From Sorangium cellulosum (lineage in GTDB: Bacteria > Myxococcota_A > Polyangia > Polyangiales > Polyangiaceae), in the NCBI RefSeq assembly GCF_002950945.1, contig NZ_CP012673.1, positions 2,542,001 through 2,606,000 on the forward strand: a stretch of DNA of 64,000 bases. Direction: 5' to 3'. Positions within the stretch are counted from its first letter, which is position 1, and each line of letters starts with the position of its first letter. Positions 41,979-50,700 of the stretch are shown here, piece by piece. Both the position numbers and the translations under genes were made by a program. Under the pieces are notes generated by a model. It saw only the letters and a program-made list of their open reading frames with translations. It was not told where the DNA came from and searched no databases.

Positions 41979-42950
41979 TCAGGGCAACCAGGGTAGTGGC
42001 ACGCAGTCGCCGATGACCTCGACGCCACGCATCCTGAGCGCCTCGATTTTGATACTCTGGGAGTTGCAGAAGAGCGGGTTACCGTGCACGAACACGGAAT
42101 CTCCCAGGCCGATGCCCCGGTTGAAGAGGAGGGGAGAGAGGTCGCGGATACGGTTGTTGCTGAGGACCACCCATCTCAGGCTGGTCATGGTCGACAGGGA
42201 CGAGATGTCGGTGATCTTCGCGTCGCCCGCCACGAGGGCGTCGAGCGCCGAAAGGCCCGAAAGCGGCGCGAGCGTCGTGACGGACGTGTTGCTGAGGTAC
42301 AGCTGATCGAGCTCGACCAGCGCGCCGAGCGGGCTGATGTCGGTGATCGGGTTCAGGCTGAGCGCCAGGTAAAACAGGTTGGTCAGCGAGCCGAGGGCGG
42401 TGACGTCCGAGATGGCGTTCACCTTCAGATCCAGCTGCTCCAGCTGGACGAGCGAGGACAGCGGCGAGACGTCGACGATCTGGTTGACCGACGCGTCCAA
42501 GCCGCGCAGCTCCGTGAGCGAGGACAGCGGCGAGAGATCCGCCACGAGGTTGTGGCTCATGTACAGCTGCGTGAGCGAGGTGATGCACTCGATGCCGGAG
42601 AGCGATTCGATGCCACGGTTGCTGACATCGATGTAATCGAGCGAGGTGAAGTCGTCGGGGTAGAGCGGGCCGGTCGGCTTCCCCGCGGCCTCGCGCAGCC
42701 CAGCCTCGAGCGCCGGATCCGCGATCTCGAGCGGCCCTGTGCACGCCGCGTCGTCGATACCGTCGCCGCCGCCGGTCTCCTGCGCCTGCCCGGGATCGGT
42801 CGGCGCGCCCACGCCGCCCGCGAGCGGGGAGCTATCGGCTCCGATCGCGTCGAGCTCCGGGTCCAGGACAGCGAGCTCGCACCCGGTGCCCGTCGCCCCT
42901 GCCAGGAGCGCGATTCCAAACCATCGGTTGATGCTGTTTGCGTTGCGCAT
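41979..42950 (-). CDS. internalin-like leucine-rich-repeat lipoprotein, copy C
   Basis: 323 residues from MRNANSINRWFGIALLAGAT, lipobox-like GTGC. The linker (PLAGGVGAPTDPGQAQETGG) and the terminal WLP match copy A, so A and C are the closest pair. Cap, seven 22-residue repeats and the terminal cysteines are conserved. Differences from copy A are spread along the repeats (LYMSHNLVADLSPLSSLTEL, LDASVNQIVDVSPLSSL), mostly at positions that would face the concave binding surface. It probably arose with copy D as a two-gene unit that was duplicated to give B and A. Confidence 0.88.
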   Translation of the reverse strand: MRNANSINRWFGIALLAGATGTGCELAVLDPELDAIGADSSPLAGGVGAPTDPGQAQETGGGDGIDDAACTGPLEIADPALEAGLREAAGKPTGPLYPDDFTSLDYIDVSNRGIESLSGIECITSLTQLYMSHNLVADLSPLSSLTELRGLDASVNQIVDVSPLSSLVQLEQLDLKVNAISDVTALGSLTNLFYLALSLNPITDISPLGALVELDQLYLSNTSVTTLAPLSGLSALDALVAGDAKITDISSLSTMTSLRWVVLSNNRIRDLSPLLFNRGIGLGDSVFVHGNPLFCNSQSIKIEALRMRGVEVIGDCVPLPWLP

Positions 42951-43223
42951 ATACCCTCGTTTCATCAAAGAGAAAGACAACGTGTCTTCCGCCCGGAACA
43001 GGAATTGTTGGCAAGCAAGATGTAGGTGAAGGAAGAGCGACTCCCTCACGCATGAGGCCTAGCAGGAGGGATGCCAGGGATGTCCGTGACCTTGTTGCGC
43101 CCCGGGCCCGGTCTCGCGAGCGCTCGGACGTGGGAAATCGCGCGTGGCACCCGGGCGTGCCAGCGTGCCGCGAGGTCGCGGACCGCGGGGGCGAAGATGC
43201 CGGCGGCCGCGGGTCCCTCGGCG
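42951..43223. repeat. type II intergenic repeat upstream of LRR copy C
   Basis: 273 bases matching 40402-40657 along most of their length, including the dyad TGGCAC-CCGGGC-GTGCCA near 43145-43162. It probably holds the promoter of copy C. An extra 40 bases precede the end of copy D. Confidence 0.7.
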
Positions 43224-44240
43224 TCACGAGCAGTCCGTGGCGACGTGGACGCCGCGCGCCCTGAGCGCCGCGATGTTGCTCGCCTGGGCGGCGCAGTCGA
43301 TCGGGTTACCGAGCACGACCACGGAGTCTCCCGAGCCGATGCCCGGGTTGGCGACGAGGGGAGACAGGTCGGAGAAACGGTTGTCCTTGATGGCCACGTG
43401 ATACAGGCTGGTCATGGCCGACAGGGCCGAGATGTCGGTGATGCCCGCGTCGATCACCACGAGCACGTCGAGCTTCAAGAGACCCGACAGCGGCGCGAGC
43501 GTCTGGATGGGCCTGCCGCCGAGGTACAGCTGATCGAGCTCGACCAGCGCGCCGAGCGGGCTGACGTCGGCGACCGGGTTCAGGCTGAGCGTCAGGAAAA
43601 ACAGATGGGTCAGCGAGCCGAGGGCGGTGACGTCCGAGATGGCGTTGTCGTTCAAGGCCAGCTGCTCCAGCTGGACGAGCGAGGACAGCGGCGCGACGTC
43701 CGTGATCTGGTTGGACGCGGCGTCCAGGAAGCGCAGCCTCGTGAGCGAGGACAGCGGCGCGAGATCCGTCACGAGGTTGCCGACGATGGACAGCCCCGTG
43801 AGCGAGGTGATGCACTCGATACCGGAGAGCGACTCGATGCCACGGTGGCCGGCCGCGAGGTAGTCGACCGAGGCGAAGTCGGCGGGGAAGAGCGGGCCGA
43901 TCGGCTTCCCCGCAGCCTCGCGCAGCGCAGCCTCGAGCGCCGGGTCCGCGATCTGGAGCGGTCCTGTGCACTGCGCGGCGCCACTGCCGCCGGTGCCGCC
44001 GGCGCTGCCGGTGCCGACGGCGCCGCCGGTGCCGCCGGCGCTGCCGGGGCCGCCTGTCCCCGGATCCTGCCCGGGGTCCGTTGACCCGCCCACGCCGCCC
44101 CCGGTCGGGGAGCCAGGGGGATCCCCGGTTCCGAGCGAGCCGAGCTCCGGATCGATGACGACGACTCCGCACCCGGTGCACGCCGCTCCTGCCAGGAGCG
44201 CGATCCCCAACCATCGGCTGATGCTGTTTGCGTTGCGCAT
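43224..44240 (-). CDS. internalin-like leucine-rich-repeat lipoprotein, copy D
   Basis: 338 residues from MRNANSISRWLGIALLAGAA, lipobox-like CTGC, with a long Gly-rich linker (units GGTGGxxG) that shares its first half with copy B. The cap, seven 22-residue repeats and terminal cysteines are present. Its end (IDCAAQASNIAALRARGVHV, then ATDCS) is the model for the relic at 40658. Upstream open codons as far as 44540 lie in the repeated region and octamer array and are not part of the protein. It is first in the array on the minus strand. Confidence 0.88.
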   Translation of the reverse strand: MRNANSISRWLGIALLAGAACTGCGVVVIDPELGSLGTGDPPGSPTGGGVGGSTDPGQDPGTGGPGSAGGTGGAVGTGSAGGTGGSGAAQCTGPLQIADPALEAALREAAGKPIGPLFPADFASVDYLAAGHRGIESLSGIECITSLTGLSIVGNLVTDLAPLSSLTRLRFLDAASNQITDVAPLSSLVQLEQLALNDNAISDVTALGSLTHLFFLTLSLNPVADVSPLGALVELDQLYLGGRPIQTLAPLSGLLKLDVLVVIDAGITDISALSAMTSLYHVAIKDNRFSDLSPLVANPGIGSGDSVVVLGNPIDCAAQASNIAALRARGVHVATDCS

Positions 44241-44559
44241 ATCCCTCGTGTTGCCAAAGAGATAAACAGCGCGCCTTCCGCGCGGAGCAAGACGTGTCGT
44301 CAAGCAAGAATGTAGGTGAAGGAAGCGTGGTTCTCGTAGCACGAGGGGTGCCATGCATGTCTGCTGGCCTGTCGAGCCCTGGGCCCGCTCCCACGAGGGC
44401 GCTCGGACGTGGGACATCGCGCGTGCCACCCGGGCGTGCCAGCGTGCCAGCGTGCCACCGTGCCAGTGTGCCAGCTCGTCGCCCTGGCCGAGCGCGGGCC
44501 TGTCGGTCGCGCGCTCGCCCGTGCGCAGGCGCAGGCGCATCGCGGGCTCGGAGGGCCGG
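44241..44559. other. intergenic region with GTGCCAGC octamer array
   Basis: 319 bases between LRR copy D and the beta-solenoid gene, both on the minus strand. It repeats parts of the type II region and has six GTGCCA units at 44423-44473, the last five spaced 8 bases apart. The rest shows no gene. Confidence 0.6.
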
Positions 44560-46056
44560 TTATGGCGCAGAGACCGCGGTGATCTCGCCGGTCGTGTACA
44601 GCGCGGAGGTGTCCCAGGCGAGCCCGGGCGCGAGCGGCAACGCGATCTCGACGGCGGCGAACGCCCCCGAGAGGTCGCCGCTCCAGCCGAGCAAGGCGAC
44701 GGTGTCCCCTTCCTGGAACGGCGTCGCTCCGGCCGCCGCGCGGACCTCCAGCGCGCCGTCGAGGTCCACGTCGCCGTCCACGTCGAGGAGCGGCGCGGCG
44801 CCCGGACCCGCGACCGTGATGCGCAGCGCGGCGTCCGGGCCTTGCCGGTAGCTCCCCGCGACGGCGGTCGCCGGATGGCTCCCGCCCACGAGCAACGCGC
44901 CGCCCTGCGTGTTGACGAGGTCGCCCGCGAAGCTGCCGGTGCTCAGGCGCCCGCCGGCGAAGTCGAGGTCGCCTTCCTCTACCTCGATCGCGCCCGCGAT
45001 CAGGTCGCCGCGCACGAGACGCACGGAAGGGCCCAGGTACGGCAGGCTCCCGCCCTCGACCCGCGGCGCGGTCCGGAGGAGGCCCCCGATGTGGACCAGG
45101 CCGCCCCGGTCGACGAGCAGCGACGGAGAGGAGGACAACGACGCGAGCACCGCGACGTCGCCGCCGTTGATCCAGGACGCCTGCGGCGCGTTCACCTGGA
45201 CGAAGGACCCGCCGAGCTCCGAGCGGATCACGGCCTCGTCGGTCACCAGCGCGCCGTACGCCCCGACGCTGAGCCCGGCGAAGCTGCCGGCCCCCACGCG
45301 CAGGAGCCCCTGGTTGGTCCAGGTGGCGCCCCAGCCGCTCACCGTCGCCCGGGCGACCGGATCCAGCCCGTCGCCGCGGGGGGACCCGAGCGCCGCGTCC
45401 ACGGTGGTGAGCTCGGCCCCGTCGCGGACGACCAGCGTCCCTCGCACGCCGACGACGAAGTCCCCCGCGCTGATCCACCGCGTGTGGGCGCCGGCGGCGG
45501 TCGCCGCACCGCCGCAGACGGGGCAATCGCCGAGGTAGACGTGGTTCGAGAAGAAGCTCGCGCCCTGCCGGACCTCGAGCGCGCTGATCGCCTCCGAGCG
45601 GCCGATGTGCGCGCTCGCTCGGCTCGTCAACGTGGCGTCGTAGCCCTCGACCAGCACGCGGCCCTCGGCCGTGTAACCGCGGGCGCCGACCACGAGATCG
45701 TCGGTCGTCACCTGCGCGCCCCTGCGCACGACGAGCGCGCCGCGGCTGCCAGGGCCCGAGGCGAGCTCGAGAGGACCGCTGTTGATCCACGAGGCGCCGT
45801 ACCCGAGGACCTCCACCGTCCCCGTGCCCTGGCCGTACCCGACCCGTGCCCCGGCGCTGAGCAGCCGCCCCCGGTTCGAGACGAGCACCTCCCCGACCTG
45901 CTCGATCCCCGCGCCCACCACCAGCGTGTCGGTGGGGGCAGGATCCGGGGGCGAGACGCTCCCCACGAAGGTGACGTCCGCAGAGGCCGGCTGTGCCGCG
46001 CTCACCAGCGCTGTTGCGAGCAAGGCCCATGAAACGCGTCGAGATCGCTGGCTCAT
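44560..46056 (-). CDS. secreted beta-solenoid protein (autotransporter-passenger-like repeats)
   Basis: 498 residues. A signal peptide (WALLATALVSAAQPASA) is followed by many short repeats with valine at alternate positions and a G-A-S-W-I-N pattern (VEVLGYGASWINSGPLELAS, ATVSGWGATWTNQGLLRVGA, VQVNAPQASWINGGDVAVLA). Such repeats form a right-handed beta-helix and resemble passenger domains of large adhesins and filamentous proteins, but there is no C-terminal barrel. Two cysteines (DCPVCGG) are the only ones. It is likely released or held at the surface. It is divergent from the phosphotransferase gene. Confidence 0.8.
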   Translation of the reverse strand: MSQRSRRVSWALLATALVSAAQPASADVTFVGSVSPPDPAPTDTLVVGAGIEQVGEVLVSNRGRLLSAGARVGYGQGTGTVEVLGYGASWINSGPLELASGPGSRGALVVRRGAQVTTDDLVVGARGYTAEGRVLVEGYDATLTSRASAHIGRSEAISALEVRQGASFFSNHVYLGDCPVCGGAATAAGAHTRWISAGDFVVGVRGTLVVRDGAELTTVDAALGSPRGDGLDPVARATVSGWGATWTNQGLLRVGAGSFAGLSVGAYGALVTDEAVIRSELGGSFVQVNAPQASWINGGDVAVLASLSSSPSLLVDRGGLVHIGGLLRTAPRVEGGSLPYLGPSVRLVRGDLIAGAIEVEEGDLDFAGGRLSTGSFAGDLVNTQGGALLVGGSHPATAVAGSYRQGPDAALRITVAGPGAAPLLDVDGDVDLDGALEVRAAAGATPFQEGDTVALLGWSGDLSGAFAAVEIALPLAPGLAWDTSALYTTGEITAVSAP

Positions 46057-46485
46057 GAATCACTCCCGCGTGTGGACCCGCCCGGAGCGGGGCCGTCGAC
46101 GGGTTGTAGAAGAGACGCTGGGCCGTCGATATCGGGCAGATCCCGTGCGCCGCGGATGGACGGGCCTCCGCCGGGGCGGCACGTCGCCGCGCCGAGGTCG
46201 CACCTCGCGCCGGCGGAGTCGTCCCTCGGTTCGTCGATGCCGCACATCGAGCCGCCGATGTCCGACGTCGGTTCGTCGATGCCGCACATCGGTTTTTCGA
46301 TGTCCCACATCGGTTTTTCGATGATGCACGTCGATTCTTCGAGCTGCGCCCTTGACAGAGGCGTCGGCGTGGCGCTCCTGGGGATGCCGGTCCGGCGGGT
46401 GATCCGCCTCACCGGACTGCTCCGGCTGCACAGGGGACCACGATCGGCGGTCGTGGCGACGACAACCTCGACGCGAGGGCGCGAC
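46057..46485. other. divergent intergenic region
   Basis: 429 bases between the beta-solenoid gene (minus) and the phosphotransferase (plus). It contains the 21-bp dyad array described separately. The plus-strand frame is open throughout but its translation is low-complexity, so no gene is called. Confidence 0.6.
46231..46335. repeat. five 21-bp tandem units, each with a CGATG-N5-CATCG dyad
   Basis: Units begin at 46231, 46252, 46273, 46294 and 46315. Each holds CGATG, five variable bases and CATCG or CGTCG, so every unit is an inverted repeat; units 1, 3 and 4 are perfect. The period is two DNA turns, placing all dyads on one face. It lies 150-255 bases before the phosphotransferase gene. 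Confidence 0.75.
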
Positions 46486-47268
46486 ATGGTCGAAGAGACG
46501 GTACTCCACGGCGGCGTGAACATCGTGCGCCGGCGCGGCGACAGGGTACACCGCCCCGCGACGGCGGCGGCGCCGGCCATCCATAGGCTGCTGCGGCACC
46601 TGCGGGCGGCGGGCTTCGACGCGGCGCCGGAGCCGCTCGGGTATGACGACGAGGGGAACGAGGTGCTGTCGTTCCTCGACGGCGACGTGCACAACGCGCT
46701 CCCGGCCGCGCTGCACACGCCCGAGCTGCTGACCTCCGCCGCGGTCTTGCTGCGCCGCTTCCACGACGCGAGCGCGACGTTCGTGGCGTCGCCGGAAGAC
46801 CGGTGGCAGCTGCCGGCCCGGTCGCCGGCCGAGGTGATCTGCCACGGCGATCTCGCGCCCTACAACTGTGTCGTCCGCGCCGGCCGGGTGGTCGGCTTCA
46901 TCGATTTCGACAACGCCCACCCGGCGCCGCGCGTCTGGGACCTGGCCTACGCCGTGTACCGGTTCGCGCCGCTGCACGCGCCGACGAACCCGGACAGCGC
47001 CGGCAGCCCCGAGGAGCAGGCGCTGCACGTTGCCCGGTTCTGCCGCGACTACGGCCTCGCGCCAGGGCCCTTCTTGCTCGACGCCATCGCCGACCGGCTG
47101 ACGGCGCTCGTCGCCTCCATGCGCGAGCGGGCCGAGGCCGGCGAGGCCGCGTTCCAGGCGCACATCGCGGCCGGCCACCCCGCGCTCTACGAAGAGGACA
47201 TTCGCTACCTGCGCGCCGAGCGCGAACGGCTGCTGCGGGGCTTCGCCGCGGAGACGCGCGCCGGGTGA
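46486..47268 (+). CDS. APH-family phosphotransferase
   Basis: 260 residues from MVEETVLHGGVNIVRRRGDR. The kinase catalytic motif ICHGDLAPYNCVV (HGDxxPxN, Brenner motif) and the metal-binding VGFIDFDNAHPAPRVWDLAY are typical of the aminoglycoside-phosphotransferase/choline-kinase superfamily. The family phosphorylates small molecules such as aminoglycosides, homoserine or methylthioribose; the substrate is unknown here. GAGGG lies 7 bases before the ATG. A longer in-frame reading from 46072 crosses the 21-bp array and is not supported. The protein is soluble and stands alone. Confidence 0.87.
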   Translation: MVEETVLHGGVNIVRRRGDRVHRPATAAAPAIHRLLRHLRAAGFDAAPEPLGYDDEGNEVLSFLDGDVHNALPAALHTPELLTSAAVLLRRFHDASATFVASPEDRWQLPARSPAEVICHGDLAPYNCVVRAGRVVGFIDFDNAHPAPRVWDLAYAVYRFAPLHAPTNPDSAGSPEEQALHVARFCRDYGLAPGPFLLDAIADRLTALVASMRERAEAGEAAFQAHIAAGHPALYEEDIRYLRAERERLLRGFAAETRAG

Positions 47269-47762
47269 CATCGCCGATCCCGGCAGCGGCGCCGCGGCTC
47301 ACCACATCGCGCCGCGCCGCCGCGCCGCCCTGCGCCCGCCTCGGCGCCGCGCCGACCCGGCGCGAAATCGTTTGGGTGTAAAGCATCTCGATACCCCGCC
47401 AAGGAGCCCGAATGTCAAGGCCCTGCCGGGGCGCGACGCCTCGCCCCTCGCCCGGCGAACATCCGCGCTGGCTGGGAGTTGTCGAGTTCGCCCTCCGCCG
47501 CGTCGCGCTACGCGCGTCAATCGCGCGTTGTCCGCACAAAGCGCGTGTCCTCCTCCCGGACGGCTCAGGAGGGCTTTCGTGGAATCCGTAGCTAACGGAC
47601 TTCCAGGCTGCGAGTGGCGACCCGCGGCGGCCGCGCGGAGGCCGCGTGGCGCAGGATGGAGTGATTTTCGTCTAGAGGTGTGATGGGCGGCTGATCTACC
47701 CTGGAAAAGGGTCGTCGGCCTTTCTGCGCGAGCGCATCCGCTCGTGCTCGTCGAGGTGTGTC
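47269..47762 (+). other. 494-base leader region, no gene seen
   Basis: It lies between the phosphotransferase and the cysteine-rich lipoprotein. Short stems are visible near 47697-47725 (CCCT/AGGG) and 47728-47745. I find no tRNA, no known riboswitch and no supported small ORF. It probably contains the promoter and 5' leader of the large downstream gene. Confidence 0.45.
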
Positions 47763-50700
47763 GTGAGGTTGAGAGCGTCTTATTTGGCTTTGATGGTGGG
47801 GCTACTCCAAGTCGCCGCCGCCTGCGGAGGGGGGTCGTCCTCCACGGGCGAGACCGGCTCAGGCGGCGCGGGGAGCGGCACGGGGGCCGGCCCGGGAACG
47901 GGTACCGGCGGGGGCGACGGCTGGGGCCTGGGCGGCGGCCCCGGCTTCGGCGGACAGGGCGGCGGCGAGCCGGACCCCTGCGACGTCGACGATCCGCCCC
48001 CGGAGTGCCTCTTTCCGCAGGAGCCTGCCTGCGGCGACGGCGCGATCAACCAGGCCAGCGAGGCGTGCGACGACGGCAACACCCTGCCGGGCGACTGCTG
48101 TTCCGGGCTGTGCGAGATCGAGCCCTACTGCGAGTGTCCCACGCCCGGCGCGCCGTGTGTGCTGACCATCGCGTGCGGCGACGGCGCGCTCGATCCGGGC
48201 GAGTTCTGCGACGACGGCAACACCACGGACGGCGACGGCTGTAGCGGCGACTGCTACTTCGTCGACCCCGCGTACGTCTGTCCGACGCCGGGCCAGCCCT
48301 GCACGCTGCTCTACGACTGCGGCGACGGGCGCGTGAACGGCGAGGACCAGTGCGACGACGGCAACGAGGTGTCCGGCGACGGGTGCAGCGCGACGTGCAC
48401 GCGCGAGGCGGGCTTCGTGTGCTCGCGGCCCGGGCAGCCCTGCTCGCGCCTGGCCGTCTGCGGCAACGGCGACGAGGAGAGCGGCGAGCAGTGCGACGAC
48501 GGCAACACGGAGAGCGGCGACGGCTGCTCCAGCCTCTGCCGGCAGGAGGCCTTCTACGTCTGCGACACCCCGGGTGAGCCCTGCGAGCTCACGATCCGGT
48601 GCGGCGACGGCGCCGTCGACCCCGGCGAGCTCTGCGACGACGGCAACACGAACAACGGCGACGGCTGCAGCGCCGACTGCCGGGTGGTGGACCCGCTCTA
48701 CGTGTGCCCCGTGCCGGGCGAGCCGTGCCTGCGCCTGTTCCGGTGCGGCGACGGCCGCGTGAACGGCGGCGAGCAGTGCGAGGACGGCGACGACCCGCCC
48801 GTGTCCGGCGACGGCTGCAGCGCGACGTGCATGCGCGAGCCGGGCTTCGTGTGCGCGCGGCCCGGACGGGCCTGCTCGCTCCTGCCGGTCTGCGGCAACG
48901 GGAACCACGAGAGCGGCGAGCAGTGCGACGACGGCAACACCACGAGCGGCGACGGCTGCTCCAGCCTCTGCCGGCAGGAGGCCTTCTACACCTGCCCGGT
49001 CCCGGGGGTGCCCTGCGAGACGACGATCCGGTGCGGCGACGGGGTGCTCGATCCGGGCGAGGTCTGCGACGACCGCAACACCACGAGCGGCGACGGCTGC
49101 AGCGCCGACTGCAGCACGATCGAGGGAGAGTACGTGTGCGGCGACGCGGGTGAGCCCTGCGTCCTGCCGTACTGGTGCGGCGACGGCCGCGTGAACGGCG
49201 CGGAGGAGTGCGAGGACGGCGACGCCCCGCCCGCGTCCGGCGACGGGTGCAGCGCGACGTGCACGCGCGAGGCGGGCTTCGTGTGCTCGCGGCCCGGGCA
49301 GCCCTGCACGCGCCTGCCGGTCTGCGGCAACGGGCTCCGCGAGACGGGCGAGCAGTGCGACGACGGCAACACGGCGAGCGGCGACGGCTGCTCCAGCCTC
49401 TGCCGGCAGGAGGCCTTCTATACCTGCACGACCCCGGGGCGGCCCTGCGTGAGCTCGATCCGGTGCGGCGACGGCGCGGTGAACCCGGGCGAGGTCTGCG
49501 ACGACGGCAACACCGCGGGCGGCGACGGCTGCAGCGCCGACTGCACCGCGATCGACCCGTCCTACGCGTGTGTGGATCCGGGCGAGGCCTGCGTGCTCCT
49601 CTACCGGTGCGGCGACCACCGCGTGAACGGCTCGGAGGAGTGCGACGACAACGACGACCCGCCCGCGTCCGGCGACGGCTGCTCCGCGGACTGCCGGCTC
49701 GAGGCGGGCTGGATCTGCAGGCCGGGCCAGGCGTGCACGCGGCGGACGTACTGCGGCGACGGCGCGCTCCAGGCGGGCGAGCAGTGCGACGACGGCGGCG
49801 GCGAGAACCCCGTCGGCGGCGACGGCTGCACGTCGCAGTGCCGGATCGAGGGCGGCTGGACGTGCCCGCCGGGCGGCGGCGCGTGCACCCCGCCCCCGGA
49901 GCCCGTCTGCGGCGACGGCGTGATCGGCGGCGCCGAGGCCTGCGACGACGGCCAGGACCCCCCGGCCGACGGCGACGGCTGCAGCGCCGACTGCGAGCTC
50001 ATCGAGGACGGGTGGGATTGCTCGCGCGTCGGGTTCCCCTGCAAGACGATCTGCGGCGACGGCATCAAGAACGGCGCCGAGCAGTGCGACGACGGCAACA
50101 CCTTCGCCCTCGACGGCTGCGATGACACCTGCAGGATCGAGCCCGGCCACGTCTGCGACGAGCTCGAGCCCCAGGACTGCAGCGGCTTCTCCGTCTGCGG
50201 CGATGCCGTCCGCGAGGGCACCGAGGTCTGCGACGACGGCAACAACACCTGGCGCGACGGCTGCACGCCGGACTGCAAGCGCGAGCCGACCTGCGCCGCC
50301 GGCGCGTGCACCTCGACGTGCGGCGACGGCATCCTCCTCCCCGGCGATCCGCTCGAGCAATGCGATGACGGCAACACCGAGAACGGCGACGGCTGCTCGG
50401 TCGAGTGCATCATCGAGCCCGGCTACGCCTGCACGACGACGCCCACGGAGATGCGGCTGCCGATGGTCATCCGCGACTTCATCGGCTGGTGCCCGGACAG
50501 CTACAACACCGGCACGAGCAACACCGACTGCGACGCCAACCTGACGGACGGCATCGTCGGCCACTTCGACTTCGAGATCAGCCCGAGCGGCAACCAGACC
50601 GACAACACCGTCCGGCCGCAGCTCGACGCCCAGGGCAAGCCCGAGAGCAGGTTCGGCCCCGGCTTCGCCACGCCGAGCGACGCGAACGGCTGGACCACGG

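Noticed and set aside
46231..46335. CRISPR-like array
   Set aside because: Units are contiguous 21-bp tandem repeats with no unique spacers and no cas genes.
46072..46485. In-frame N-terminal extension of the phosphotransferase through the 21-bp repeats
   Set aside because: The translation is low-complexity, no ribosome-binding site precedes it, and the APH family starts at about residue 1 of the shorter form, which has GAGGG before its ATG.
47269..47762. Possible riboswitch or small RNA in the long leader
   Set aside because: Short stems are present but I could not match any known riboswitch core. Covariance-model search (Rfam) would decide.
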